A DNA stretch of 64,000 bases from CAVSWT01 sp963775245 (GTDB lineage Bacteria; Bacteroidota; Ignavibacteria; Ignavibacteriales; Ignavibacteriaceae), in NCBI GenBank assembly GCA_963775245.1, contig CAVZID010000040.1, forward strand, positions 248,001 to 312,000, written 5' to 3'. Below the pieces are notes generated by a model that worked only from the letters and a program-made list of their open reading frames with translations, was not told the DNA's origin and ran no database searches. Positions 1 to 9,010 of this stretch are shown here, one piece after another. Position numbers and translations under genes: made by a program. Position 1 is the stretch's first letter. Every line of letters starts with the position of its first letter.

Positions 1-257
1 TATATTCAAATACTTCAGGTGGATCAAATACAGCTTTCGGTATGGCTGTTTCAGATGATGGTATACATTGGGAAAAATTTAACAATCCATTTTTTACATC
101 AAAAGATCAATCAATTAAATGGAATATAGATGAAATAAGATATCCATTTGGGATCCTGGTGAACTCAGAATACAAAATATATTATACTGGGGTTAAATAT
201 GCTAACTATTCTAATTCAGAAGAATATCTTATAGGCTTGTTAACTAAAATTCGATAG
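1..257 (+). CDS. Secreted beta-propeller (GH43-like) protein, C-terminal fragment cut by window edge
   Basis: The reading frame is open from base 3, so the gene begins before the window; the ATG at 42 is internal. The visible tail contains a propeller-type repeat with the pattern S-x-DG-x-x-W-x-x-x-x-NP (VSDDGIHWEKFNNPFF) and ends in a YYTG-containing strand. The same pattern and the same end occur in the next locus (last ~65 codons before 1776), so the two are tandem paralogues. Repeats of this type are seen in glycosidase-like five-bladed propellers of the GH43/GH130 kind, but no catalytic residues can be checked in this fragment. Function therefore unknown; secretion is inferred from the paralogue. 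Confidence 0.6.
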   Translation, partial: YSNTSGGSNTAFGMAVSDDGIHWEKFNNPFFTSKDQSIKWNIDEIRYPFGILVNSEYKIYYTGVKYANYSNSEEYLIGLLTKIR

Positions 258-461
258 AATTTTTGAAATTAATTAGATGATAATTTTACTTAAGAGTTTA
301 ATGATCATAATTATTTTAACTAATCGATGAAGTTGTTAAAAAGAATAATGTGTTACAACAATATCGTAATAGTGATAATTAAGGTTTATTTAAATTCAAA
401 TCATATTTAAGGTTTAAATTAAAATTTTTTCTTTCCTAAATTAGAACATGGAAATCGGATT

Positions 462-1776
462 ATGAAAACATCAATTGTAATCTCCATTATCTTCATGGTT
501 TTATTTGTGATCGGTTGTTCAAACAATAATAATATTACTTCTTCTGCTTATTCTTCAAACGGAAGTGTTTCTCTTAATATTGACAAAGCAAATGCTCCTT
601 CTGATGTTGTTGCGGTGATAGCATATTTATCAAGGGATAATTATCAAACAATTAGCAGATATTTAAATTTGTTATCAGATTCTGCAGCGGAAATATCATT
701 TCAATCTATTCCAGTGGGAACTTGGCATTTAAAGATTGATGCAGTAAATAAAGATAGTATTGTAGTTTATTCTGGGGAGAGTGATGTTCAAATTGAGGAG
801 AACATATTAACAGAAGTCCATTTGATATTAGCCCCAACTGGTAGCGGTACTGGTAGTGTATATATTTACGTTTCATGGGGTGACTTAAATTCTAATTGGA
901 CTGATTTCATAAACAATCCCATCATTACAAAGGACAGTTCATTCTATGATGAATATGGAGTTGGAGCAAGTTTTGTATTAAATGAAGATAATGGTTTCAA
1001 AATGTGGTACTCAGGCGTTGGTGAGAATGGCTCTGCGTATGGTTATTATGCCTATTCTAAAAATGGATTGACTTGGACAAGATATAGACAAAATCCTATT
1101 TTACTTCCAGAGACAACAGGGAGGTTGGGATTCGCATCATGTTTCTCCAGGCCCAGTAATAAAAGAAGGCGGAGTTTATAAAATGTATTATTCTGGTTGG
1201 TCAGATCAAAATGGAGTATGGTCTGTAGGATTGGCAACATCAACTGATGGAATAAATTGGGAGAAATATAGCGGCAATCCAGTTCTTAGCGGAAATGGTT
1301 GGGATTTTGTAATAAGGCCGCAATCAATTGTAAAACGAAATGGAATATATTATTTGTTCTATACAGGGGGTTTAGGATATAATTGTAAAATTGGAGTTGC
1401 AACATCTGAAGATGGATATAATTGGGAAAGGTATTCAGGGAATCCTGTTATGACTTACGATAAAGATTGGGAGGGAGAAGGAATAGGATTTCCTTCAGTA
1501 ATTTATGAGAATAATCAATTCGAAATGGTTTATCAAGGTTCAGTTCAACAAACCCAATCAAATACAGGATTTGGGTCTGCATTTTCTAAAGATGGTTTTA
1601 ATTGGGTAAAAAGTTCAAACAAAGCATTTTTTAGCACGCAAGATTGCAATAACAATTGGTTAAAGATTTCCTTTCCATACTTTATTAAAGTAGATAATGA
1701 AAGCAGGATTTATTATACCGGAATTGATTTCAATAATTCAAATTGGTCAATCTGTGTGACTAGAAGATTAAATTAA
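462..1776 (+). pseudogene. Propeller-type lipoprotein, frameshifted near 1125
   Basis: Begins with a lipoprotein signal peptide (MKTSIVISIIFMVLFVIGC, lipobox VIGC, Cys19). A beta-sandwich-like N-terminal part follows, then at least four propeller units with the pattern (Y)S-x-DG-x-x-W-x-x-x-x-NP. The first frame runs 462-1181 and the second is open across 1141-1776. Reading across gives TTGRWDSHHVSPGP if one T of the TT at 1125-1126 is removed, so this is a single-base insertion in an otherwise intact ~437-residue protein. The upstream partial gene is a tandem paralogue. The propeller resembles glycosidase-like five-bladed domains (GH43/GH130 type); the substrate is unknown. A perfect hairpin follows at 1802-1835. 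Confidence 0.65.
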
Positions 1777-1801
1777 GCAAGATTAACACAATCATCAAAA
1801 T

Positions 1802-1835
1802 AAAGAGTTAAGATTTCTTTCAATCTTAACTCTTT
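1802..1835. terminator. Hairpin shared by convergent genes
   Basis: A perfect 14-bp inverted repeat (AAAGAGTTAAGATT / AATCTTAACTCTTT) with a 6-nt loop lies between the end of the plus-strand lipoprotein gene and the end of the minus-strand glycosyltransferase. It overlaps the last codons of the latter. Position and symmetry suit a bidirectional intrinsic terminator. Confidence 0.7.
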
Positions 1836-3079
1836 AATATTTCACTAAGTTCTTTAGCAATATTTTTTCTATCGAATTTCTTTACATAATTTTGGTTTGT
1901 TTTAAAAACATTTTCATCTAAAAATATTTCATGAGCATCTTCAGAATATTTGAAAATCATTCCAGCATTTGATTCTCTCAAAATATTTCCAACTTCAAAA
2001 TTATCATTGCCGAAAGCTATAATTTTATTCCCAGTCCTTAAATATTCGAACAATTTTCCAGGTACATGACGTGGTTCTGTTGCACAAACTAATAAATATG
2101 TTGCTTTTATTAATTCATCAACCATTTGATCATACGGGAGAAACCCCAAATAATTAGTATGTTCATCTAAGCCGGCATCATGAATCGATTTTTTGATTCC
2201 AGGACTTACAGTTCCGATAAATTTTAACCTAAAGTTTTTACCATTTGTTATTTCTACTTTGATCTGTTTCCAAAAATTTTCTGGATTTTGGTAATCGAAA
2301 ATATTTCCCGCATGAAGGATAGTTTCTTCCTCACCTTGATATTTCTTTTCTTTGTTTTCAAACTTTTCTTCATTATATCCCCAATAAAGAACGTGAGATT
2401 TATTTTTAATATTAGGGTATTTTTCTTCATAATCTGTTTTCATAGTATCGGTAACAAAAATGGCATTATCTGCATTTTCCAAAACCTTTTTTTCAAAATG
2501 ATTGTCTATTTTCAAGGTTAATTTACTTCTCTTAAAATCTTTATAGTAAATTATATTTGTCCAGGGATCAATAAAAACCGGAACGTGAGGAACTTGAAAT
2601 TTTTTACTTAATTTTTTCCCGATTAAATGAACAGAGTGGGGAGGGCCAATAGATATAATTACATCATGGGCATCTTCATTTAAGAATTTCTCACCTGCTT
2701 TAGCTGCTGAAAAATACCAACCCACTCTTGCGTCAGGGATGAAAAAATTCATTCTTATCCAAATAGAAAAACGATGACTTAATTTTTTATTGGTTAAAGA
2801 AATAGTTTCCGATGCGATTAATGGTTCGTCTTTTTTCTTCCCTATAAACTTTTTATATATATTAAATGGTTCCCATGATTTTGTTTTTATAACTTTTAAG
2901 TTAGGGGCAATTTCTTTTAAAAGGCTTTCATCAGGATGAGAAAAAATATCTTCTTTAACAGTCAATACAGAAGGGATATAGTTAAATTCAGGCAAATATT
3001 TTATCATATACAAAGGCCAGTGAACTGATGCCTTCCCCGACGGTGGCCAAAAATAAGTTATAAATAAAACTTTTTTCAT
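1826..3079 (-). CDS. Glycosyltransferase family 4-like protein
   Basis: A 417-residue protein with the layout of a GT-B fold glycosyltransferase. The N-terminus (KVLFITYFWPPSGKASVHW) is the typical GT4 'acceptor' half start, with a glycine/serine-rich loop. A second Rossmann half has the pattern 'ILHAGNIFDYQNPENF' and 'LKFIGTVSPG', followed by 'YLGFLPYDQMVDEL' and a C-terminal 'PGKLFEYLRTGNKIIAFG', which matches the nucleotide-sugar binding region of GT4 enzymes (P-x-K-x-x-E-Y motif). No signal peptide or membrane segment is evident, so it is likely a cytosolic or membrane-peripheral enzyme acting on cell-surface glycans. It stands alone here, and acceptor and donor cannot be inferred. Ends inside a hairpin shared with the convergent gene. 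Confidence 0.85.
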   Translation of the reverse strand: MKKVLFITYFWPPSGKASVHWPLYMIKYLPEFNYIPSVLTVKEDIFSHPDESLLKEIAPNLKVIKTKSWEPFNIYKKFIGKKKDEPLIASETISLTNKKLSHRFSIWIRMNFFIPDARVGWYFSAAKAGEKFLNEDAHDVIISIGPPHSVHLIGKKLSKKFQVPHVPVFIDPWTNIIYYKDFKRSKLTLKIDNHFEKKVLENADNAIFVTDTMKTDYEEKYPNIKNKSHVLYWGYNEEKFENKEKKYQGEEETILHAGNIFDYQNPENFWKQIKVEITNGKNFRLKFIGTVSPGIKKSIHDAGLDEHTNYLGFLPYDQMVDELIKATYLLVCATEPRHVPGKLFEYLRTGNKIIAFGNDNFEVGNILRESNAGMIFKYSEDAHEIFLDENVFKTNQNYVKKFDRKNIAKELSEILKS

Positions 3080-3258
3080 TCTATTATAAATACGTCTTTA
3101 TTTTTGATAATAAAAATAGTTAAATGCTTTAAGAAAACCATTAATTGAACTTATAATGGCTGTTAATGATTAGCAAGAATTTTGTGAATTAACATTTCGC
3201 AAAATATTTTATATGTTTAAAATAGTTTTAAATTAATTTTTATATAAAGAGAATAATT

Positions 3259-3633
3259 GTGGAATTACAATTGAAAAATATAGATAAATTTATTGTAGTT
3301 GGTGACCGGGTTTTAATAAGGCCTGAAGAACAGACTAATAAAACAGATACCGGATTATTTTTACCACCTGGCGTAGTAGAGAAAGAAAAAATTCAAAGCG
3401 GCTATGTGATAAAAGTTGGGCCTGGTTACGCTACTGCTGCAAATATTGAAGATGAACCATGGAAAGAATCTAAAGAACCTGTTAAGTATATTCCATTGCA
3501 GGCTAAAGTAGGGGACTTGGCAATTTTTTTAAGGAAGGAAGCTTTTGAAATTGAATTTGAAAAAGAAAAGTTTTTAATCGTTCCGCATTCAGCAATACTT
3601 TTATTTATTAGAAACGATGAAATTTCATTTTAA
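3259..3633 (+). CDS. GroES-like co-chaperonin paralogue
   Basis: A 124-residue Cpn10-fold protein starting at GTG with a weak AGAG ribosome site. 'VVGDRVLIRPEEQTNKTDTG' matches the first strands and mobile-loop start of GroES, and 'KVGDLAIFLRKEAFEIEF' and 'KFLIVPHSAILLFI' match the C-terminal half. Canonical GroES is about 95-100 residues. The extra length is an insert around residues 57-75 after 'VIKVGPGYA'. The mobile-loop hydrophobic tripeptide is replaced by 'LFLPPG'. No groL lies beside it. This looks like the divergent second GroES common in Bacteroidota/Chlorobiota rather than the housekeeping copy. Whether it binds GroEL is not shown by the sequence. Confidence 0.85.
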   Translation: MELQLKNIDKFIVVGDRVLIRPEEQTNKTDTGLFLPPGVVEKEKIQSGYVIKVGPGYATAANIEDEPWKESKEPVKYIPLQAKVGDLAIFLRKEAFEIEFEKEKFLIVPHSAILLFIRNDEISF

Positions 3634-3651
3634 AGTTGCAGTTAGAAAATA

Positions 3652-3909
3652 TTAAAATAAAGAAAAAATCTTACCTAATAAATATCCGAAGTTGACTCTT
3701 TTTTTACCTATATAAATTGGTTCTTCATCAAGATTAAAGGTATCGGGCGATGGATTTTGAATTGTATCGTCAAAAACTTTGACTTTATTGTAAGCAGCGT
3801 TAAGATAATTTTTTAATGTATCTGTGCTTTCAGTCCTATTTACCGGTAAACAAAAATCAAGACATTCGTTGTAGAGTTCTTGTTTGGAAATTGGAGTATA
3901 TGTTTGCAT
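3652..3909 (-). CDS. Small hypothetical protein (85 aa)
   Basis: A short acidic soluble protein, convergent with the GroES-like gene and ending 18 bases from it. A GAGG-type ribosome site sits about 9 bases before the ATG on the minus strand, which supports translation. There is no signal peptide, membrane segment or recognised motif. The middle (residues 25-45) looks helical and the C-terminal part is basic and aromatic. Function unknown. Confidence 0.5.
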   Translation of the reverse strand: MQTYTPISKQELYNECLDFCLPVNRTESTDTLKNYLNAAYNKVKVFDDTIQNPSPDTFNLDEEPIYIGKKRVNFGYLLGKIFSLF

Positions 3910-3999
3910 GAATTTAACCTCACAAATTATATTTTAATATAATTTAACTTACTATCAATGTTATCTTAATATTGGCAGAACTAAAGAACGAACTATATC

Positions 4000-4179
4000 T
4001 TAAAGAGTAAATGTGGTTAGTAGAACTAAAATCGGAAAAATAAGAAGAACAAAAAATAATTTTTTCCGCTTTTCCTTGGTTTTTAGAATTTTATCTTCTT
4101 CATACTGATATCCAAGCCAATCCCCCTTTTCAATTGACCATTCTTCGTTATTTCTGTCTATATATTGTAAATTCTTCAT
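4000..4179 (-). CDS. Small single-pass membrane protein (59 aa)
   Basis: Translating the minus strand from the ATG at 4179 gives an open frame to a TAA at 4000-4002. The N-terminal ~40 residues are charged and hydrophilic (start MKNLQYIDRNNEEWSIEKGD). The C-terminus is one hydrophobic helix (LFFVLLIFPILVLLTTF) preceded by the basic run KTKEKRKK, so it is probably tail-anchored with the N-terminus in the cytoplasm. It follows the 72-aa membrane protein gene by about 40 bases on the same strand and the two are probably co-transcribed. No family recognised. Confidence 0.5.
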   Translation of the reverse strand: MKNLQYIDRNNEEWSIEKGDWLGYQYEEDKILKTKEKRKKLFFVLLIFPILVLLTTFTL

Positions 4180-4219
4180 CTATTTTTTATATGAATTATA
4201 TTTAAATAATATAATTCGA

Positions 4220-4438
4220 TTAAACTTGTCTTAATTTATATCCCAGTTCACTTGCCGGTTTTGCTTTAACAATTTGAGTATGTCCGAAGGATCCTACGGA
4301 TTGAATTTCGTTTTCAGGTAAGGTTCCATAATGAAAACCTTCGCTGTCTTCCCAGCCCTTTGGTGAAGATTTCAAAAAGAAAACACTTACAGCACCAACA
4401 AAAATTCCGAATAAAACGTAAAGAAGAATAAATGACAT
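4220..4438 (-). CDS. Small single-pass membrane protein (72 aa)
   Basis: An N-terminal hydrophobic helix (SFILLYVLFGIFVGAVSVFF, residues 2-21) is followed by a ~50-residue hydrophilic tail with no Cys or metal-binding pattern. An AGGAGT-type ribosome site precedes the ATG on the minus strand. It is first of two small membrane genes in tandem and lies downstream of the sigma-54 regulator gene on the same strand, separated by about 165 bases that hold a palindrome. Function unknown. Confidence 0.55.
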   Translation of the reverse strand: MSFILLYVLFGIFVGAVSVFFLKSSPKGWEDSEGFHYGTLPENEIQSVGSFGHTQIVKAKPASELGYKLRQV

Positions 4439-4558
4439 TTCTGACTCCTATATAATCTTTCTGTTAATATTTACAACTAATATGCCGTCTGAATTTATCA
4501 GTTAAATCTTTGATTTTACAATAAATTACGTGTATTTTTTCAGAGGGAAATGGTGAGG

Positions 4559-4584
4559 CGACAATTATGACGTCAATTATGTCG
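4559..4584. promoter_or_regulatory. Imperfect palindrome upstream of small membrane gene pair
   Basis: The 26-bp stretch begins CGACAATTATGAC and ends GTCAATTATGTCG. The outer five and the central eight bases (TGACGTCA) are symmetric, and ACAATTATG/TCAATTATG is also repeated directly. It sits between the stop of the sigma-54 regulator (minus strand) and the start of the 72-aa gene, so it could be an operator or part of a terminator. No protein can be assigned to it. Confidence 0.3.
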
Positions 4585-4603
4585 TAGGTGACATTTTTCG
4601 TTC

Positions 4604-5998
4604 TTAAACGTGAGATTCTTTTCGCATTTGTTGTAATCTTCTTTGTAACGTTCTTTCGCTAACTCCTAATATTACAGCAGCTTTCTGAATATTCCCATTA
4701 GTATAACTCATGATCTTTCTAATGTGAGTTTTTACTGCATCTTCTATCGTTGAAAGATTAATATCCTTAATTTCAAATCCTTCGGATAAATTGTCATCCA
4801 AATTAATTCTTAAATTATTTGAATCTAAATTTATTTTTTCAATTATCTTTTGGTCTTCATTTTTTGCAACTGAATTTAATATTAAATTTTCAAGCTCTCT
4901 AACATTTCCGGGGAACGAATATTTTTTTAATGAATGAAGTAATTGCTCTGAAAATCCCGGTATATTTTTATTATAAGTTTTATTTCCAATTTCTAAAAAA
5001 TGATTAGCTAAAATAATAACATCGTCGCCGCGTTTTCTAAGAGGTGGCAATTTTATGAATCCTCTATTTAACCTATAATAAAGATCAGCCCTGAATTTTT
5101 TATTATTGACATCTTCAGCTAAATCTCTATTAGTTGCTGCAATAATTCGTATATCTAATTTAATAGGTTTTGGATTTCCTATTCTGTATATCTCACTGTA
5201 TTGAATTGCTCTTAATAATTTACCTTGAAGTTCAAAAGGCAATTCGCCGATTTCATCTAAAAAAATTGTTCCGCCATTAGCTTCTTCAAAATATCCAATC
5301 TTTTCATTCATAGCTCCAGTGAATGAACCTTTTTTATGTCCGAATAACTCACTTTCAAAAAGTGTAGAAGAAATTGAAGCTAGGTTTACTATTACGAACT
5401 GCTTGTCTTTTCTCGGGGAAAGTTGATGAATTTTATTTGCAATTAAATCTTTCCCGGTACCGGTTTCACCCATAATTAGAACAGTCTCATTAGTTGGGGC
5501 AAAAATTTCTACAAGCTCAAAAACCTTAGACATTACCGGTGAGTTTGTGATTATATCCTGAAATACAGTTTCTTTATTTTCATGGCTTATTGATGCAGTT
5601 CGCAGAGAATCTCTCTCAAGTTCCAATAAACGCTGCTCAAGGGCACGCTTTATTGTAAGAAATAATTTATCTGTATCCGGCGGTTTTGTGATATAGTAAT
5701 AGGCTCCTAACTTAATTGCTTTTAATGCTGTATCCACATCATCCATTCCTGTAATCATAATAACAGGAATTTTGGGAAACGATTGAGCAACTTCTTCCAG
5801 CAGTTCAAGACCATCCATCTCCGGCATATTCACATCACAAAGTATTAAATCAATATTATTATTTTTTAATATTGATAAGACATTTTTCGATTTATTTTCA
5901 GTTATTACTTCATCATAACCTTCTTCATGTAAAAGTTCTTTAAGGATTATTAAATAATTTTCTTCGTCATCAACGATTAAAATTGAAGTTTTTTTCAT
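4604..5998 (-). CDS. Sigma-54-dependent response regulator (NtrC family)
   Basis: A 464-residue protein with three classic domains. The receiver domain (1-~120) has acidic residues D10/D11, phospho-acceptor D55 in LILCDVNMPEMDG, and K in ITKPPD. The AAA+ sigma-54 interaction domain (~150-385) has Walker A GETGTGKD, the sigma-54 contact loop GSFTGA (the usual GAFTGA with Ala to Ser), Walker B 'GGTIFLDEIGEL' and arginine-finger region 'FRADLYYRLN'. The C-terminal Fis-type helix-turn-helix contains 'NIQKAAVILGVSERTLQRRL'. It would activate RNA polymerase with sigma-54 at promoters of the -24/-12 type. No partner kinase is adjacent. One good candidate -24/-12 promoter lies at 30056 in this window. 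A GGAGAAA ribosome site precedes the start. Confidence 0.95.
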   Translation of the reverse strand: MKKTSILIVDDEENYLIILKELLHEEGYDEVITENKSKNVLSILKNNNIDLILCDVNMPEMDGLELLEEVAQSFPKIPVIMITGMDDVDTALKAIKLGAYYYITKPPDTDKLFLTIKRALEQRLLELERDSLRTASISHENKETVFQDIITNSPVMSKVFELVEIFAPTNETVLIMGETGTGKDLIANKIHQLSPRKDKQFVIVNLASISSTLFESELFGHKKGSFTGAMNEKIGYFEEANGGTIFLDEIGELPFELQGKLLRAIQYSEIYRIGNPKPIKLDIRIIAATNRDLAEDVNNKKFRADLYYRLNRGFIKLPPLRKRGDDVIILANHFLEIGNKTYNKNIPGFSEQLLHSLKKYSFPGNVRELENLILNSVAKNEDQKIIEKINLDSNNLRINLDDNLSEGFEIKDINLSTIEDAVKTHIRKIMSYTNGNIQKAAVILGVSERTLQRRLQQMRKESHV

Positions 5999-6161
5999 AA
6001 AATTTTCTCCAATAAAGGAATCAATTCAGAAGTTTAAATAAATTTAAAATAAACTTAATAAACTCATCTAATATATAAAAAATGGTTACGCAAATTTATT
6101 CTTATTTTAGTATTTTAAAAACAATCAATAAAAATTAAAATCTTAAATTTGAGGAAACATT

Positions 6162-8420
6162 ATGGCTGCTAATATTGATATGATAAAAAAGAATTATTCA
6201 CAATTCAGAGACAAGTTAACGGATATTAGAAAAGTATTGAACAGGCCATTAACTTATGCTGAGAAAGTTTTGTACACTCATTTATGGGAACCTGCTAAAG
6301 TTGAATTAAAAAAAGGGAAAGATTATTCTGAATTAGCTCCGGATCGTGTTGCAATGCAGGACGCTACAGCACAGATGGCATTGTTGCAATTCATGTCTGC
6401 GAACAAAAAAGAAGCCGCTGTTCCATCCACGGTTCATTGTGATCATTTAATACAAGCTCAAATTGGAGCTAAAGATGATCTTCTTCGAGCAACAGAAGAA
6501 AACAAAGAAGTTTACGAATTCCTTGAGAGTATTTCTCGAAAATATGGAATAGGTTTTTGGAAACCTGGCGCTGGGATTATCCATCAAGTTGTTTTAGAAA
6601 ATTATGCTTTCCCCGGCGGAATGATGATCGGAACTGATTCTCATACACCAAATGCCGGTGGCTTAGGAATGATTGCAATTGGTGTTGGAGGTGCTGATGC
6701 TGTTGATGTAATGGCCGGAATGCCTTGGGAATTAAAATGGCCGAAATTGATTGGAATAAAATTATCAGGAAAAATGTCTGGTTGGACATCAGCAAAAGAT
6801 ATAATTCTAAAGTTGGCAGGAATTTTAACTGTTAAAGGTGGAACCGGAGCAATTGTAGAATATTTTGGAGAGGGAACAACTTCAATTTCTTGTACTGGTA
6901 AAGGTACTATTTGCAATATGGGTGCTGAAATAGGTGCTACAACTTCTATTTTCCCGTTTGATGAAAAAATGTCTGCATATTTAAGAATTACTGGCCGTGC
7001 TGATGTAGCTGCATTAGCAGAAGGCTTAGCTGATGAATTAATTGCTGATAAAGAAGTTTTTGAAAATCCGCAAAAATATTTTGATCAGGTAATTGAAATT
7101 AACTTAAGTGAATTAGAACCACATTTAAATGGGCCATTCAGTCCTGACAAGGCAATTCCAATTTCAAAAATGAAAGATGCTGTTAAAGAATTAAATTTTC
7201 CTGATAATATTAGAGTTGCGCTGATAGGAAGCTGCACAAATTCTTCATATGAAGATATTGACCGTTCAACAAACATTGCTAAGCAAGCTTTAGCAAAAGG
7301 CTTGAAGGCTAAATCACAATTCACAATTACACCTGGTTCCGAGCAAGTTCGTGCAACAATTGAACGTGACGGACAATTAAAAACATTAAGTGATTTTGGT
7401 GGGCTAGTTCTTGCAAATGCTTGCGGGCCGTGTATTGGAATGTGGAAAAGAGTTGACATTAAAACCGGTGAAAAGAATACAATAGTAACTTCATTCAATA
7501 GAAATTTTGCTAAAAGAAATGACGGGAATCCTGAGACATTAGCATTTGTAGCAAGCCCTGAACTTACGACTGCCTTAGCAATCGCAGGGAAATTATCATT
7601 CAATCCTTTAACAGATACATTGGAAAATGGAAAAGGTGAAAAAGTTAAATTAGATCCACCTACGGGTGAAGAATTGCCGCCATCCGGTTTTGATAGGGGA
7701 GAAGAAGGTTTTGTAGCACCTGCTAAAGATGGTTCAAATATAGAAGTTGTAGTTAAGCCTGACAGTGAAAGACTACAATTGTTAACGCCTTTTAAGAAAT
7801 GGGATGGAAAAGATTTAATTGATCTGCCTGTTCTTCTAAAAGCAAAAGGTAAATGTACAACCGATCATATTTCAATGGCTGGTCCCTGGTTAAGATTTCG
7901 AGGACACCTTGATAATATTTCCAACAATATGTTTATCGGCGCAATCAACAATTACACTAATGACGCAGGAAAAGTAAAAAACATTTTCACAGGTGAATAC
8001 AAATCCGTACCTGAAGTTGCGCGTGCTTATAAAAAACACGGACATGATTGGGTTGTTATTGGGGATGAAAATTATGGGGAAGGATCTAGCCGTGAACACG
8101 CTGCAATGGAGCCAAGATTCTTAGGTGGCAGAGCAATCATTGTAAAAAGCTTTGCAAGAATTCATGAAACTAATCTTAAAAAACAAGGTATGCTTCCATT
8201 GACTTTTGCAAACCCAAATGACTATGATAAAATTAAAGAAAATGATAAAATTGATTTGCAAGTTTCTTTTATTGCACCGGATAAACAAGTTAAGATGATT
8301 GTAAAACATGAAGATGGTTCAAAAGAAGAAATAATACTTAATCATACTTTTAATGCCGCACAAATAGAGTGGTTTAAAGCAGGAAGTGCTTTGAACTTAA
8401 TAGCTGCACAAAATAAATAA
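6162..8420 (+). CDS. acn: Aconitate hydratase (mitochondrial-type)
   Basis: Catalyses citrate-isocitrate isomerisation in the TCA cycle with a 4Fe-4S cluster. The 752-residue length and the sequence follow the mitochondrial aconitase subfamily rather than AcnA/IRP or AcnB. The three cluster cysteines are visible: Cys358 in GSCTNSS and Cys421/Cys424 in NACGPCIGMW; this numbering is identical to the mammalian enzyme. 'GTDSHTPNAGGLGMIAIGVGG' and the C-terminal swivel-domain motif 'GDENYGEGSSREHAAMEPR' carry conserved active-site residues. The gene is single, with GAGG upstream of the ATG and a strong intrinsic terminator at 8444. Confidence 0.97.
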   Translation: MAANIDMIKKNYSQFRDKLTDIRKVLNRPLTYAEKVLYTHLWEPAKVELKKGKDYSELAPDRVAMQDATAQMALLQFMSANKKEAAVPSTVHCDHLIQAQIGAKDDLLRATEENKEVYEFLESISRKYGIGFWKPGAGIIHQVVLENYAFPGGMMIGTDSHTPNAGGLGMIAIGVGGADAVDVMAGMPWELKWPKLIGIKLSGKMSGWTSAKDIILKLAGILTVKGGTGAIVEYFGEGTTSISCTGKGTICNMGAEIGATTSIFPFDEKMSAYLRITGRADVAALAEGLADELIADKEVFENPQKYFDQVIEINLSELEPHLNGPFSPDKAIPISKMKDAVKELNFPDNIRVALIGSCTNSSYEDIDRSTNIAKQALAKGLKAKSQFTITPGSEQVRATIERDGQLKTLSDFGGLVLANACGPCIGMWKRVDIKTGEKNTIVTSFNRNFAKRNDGNPETLAFVASPELTTALAIAGKLSFNPLTDTLENGKGEKVKLDPPTGEELPPSGFDRGEEGFVAPAKDGSNIEVVVKPDSERLQLLTPFKKWDGKDLIDLPVLLKAKGKCTTDHISMAGPWLRFRGHLDNISNNMFIGAINNYTNDAGKVKNIFTGEYKSVPEVARAYKKHGHDWVVIGDENYGEGSSREHAAMEPRFLGGRAIIVKSFARIHETNLKKQGMLPLTFANPNDYDKIKENDKIDLQVSFIAPDKQVKMIVKHEDGSKEEIILNHTFNAAQIEWFKAGSALNLIAAQNK

Positions 8421-8443
8421 TTAAATATTTATAAATAAAAATT

Positions 8444-8476
8444 AAAAAGCTGTCATAAAAATATGGCAGCTTTTTT
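8444..8476 (+). terminator. Intrinsic terminator after aconitase
   Basis: Stem AAAAAGCTGTCATA / TATGGCAGCTTTTT, 14 bp with one G-T pair, short A-rich loop, ending in six T residues. It is 24 bases after the aconitase stop codon. Confidence 0.9.
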
Positions 8477-8521
8477 AATTAAGTCTAAATCTTTGTCGTT
8501 ACTTTTAAGTTAATAAATATT

Positions 8522-8989
8522 TTAATTCTCGTCTTTGTATAATTTCTCACATAAATCAGAAAGCTTAATACAATCCTCTTTTGATAATTTATTGTTAATT
8601 AAATTATCAGCATCTCTAATCGATTGTTTCATCTCTTCAAGTAATCCAATTCCTTTTTGAGTTATTCTTGAAAAAGAAAGCCTTCGATCCTCATCCGACG
8701 TAAATCTATCAACCAATTTTTCTTTTTCCAATCTATCGATTAATCTCGTTACATCGGGGCTATAGTCTATCATTCTCTGTATAATCTCAACCCGCGGATA
8801 ACCATCTGGATAAGCTCCTTTTAAAATTCTTAAAACATTATACTGAGAGCTGGTTATATTATGATTGTTGCAAACAACTTCATGTTTTGAACGAATATAG
8901 TTTGCGGCTACAAGTAAATTAAGTGTGGCTTCTTGTGCTTCACTTTCAAATTTTTTTTGCTTTAATTTTTTTTTAAGTGCTTCGCCCAT
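8522..8989 (-). CDS. MarR-family transcriptional regulator
   Basis: A 155-residue winged-helix regulator. The DNA-binding region contains 'ITSSQYNVLRILKGAYPDGY', the recognition helix region 'DYSPDVTRLIDRLEKEKLVD' and the wing 'RFTSDEDRRLSFSRITQKG', which is diagnostic of MarR (D-x-R-x-x-x-x-x-L-T-x-x-G). Flanking helices would form the dimer interface. It lies 21 bases downstream of the thioredoxin-like lipoprotein gene on the same strand, so the two are probably one transcript. The ligand and regulon are not evident. Confidence 0.92.
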   Translation of the reverse strand: MGEALKKKLKQKKFESEAQEATLNLLVAANYIRSKHEVVCNNHNITSSQYNVLRILKGAYPDGYPRVEIIQRMIDYSPDVTRLIDRLEKEKLVDRFTSDEDRRLSFSRITQKGIGLLEEMKQSIRDADNLINNKLSKEDCIKLSDLCEKLYKDEN

Positions 8990-9010
8990 AATTATAAATT
9001 TTTAAATTAT

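Noticed and set aside
6577..7603. Minus-strand frames within the aconitase gene
   Set aside because: Shadows of a strongly conserved enzyme; no start signals or motifs.
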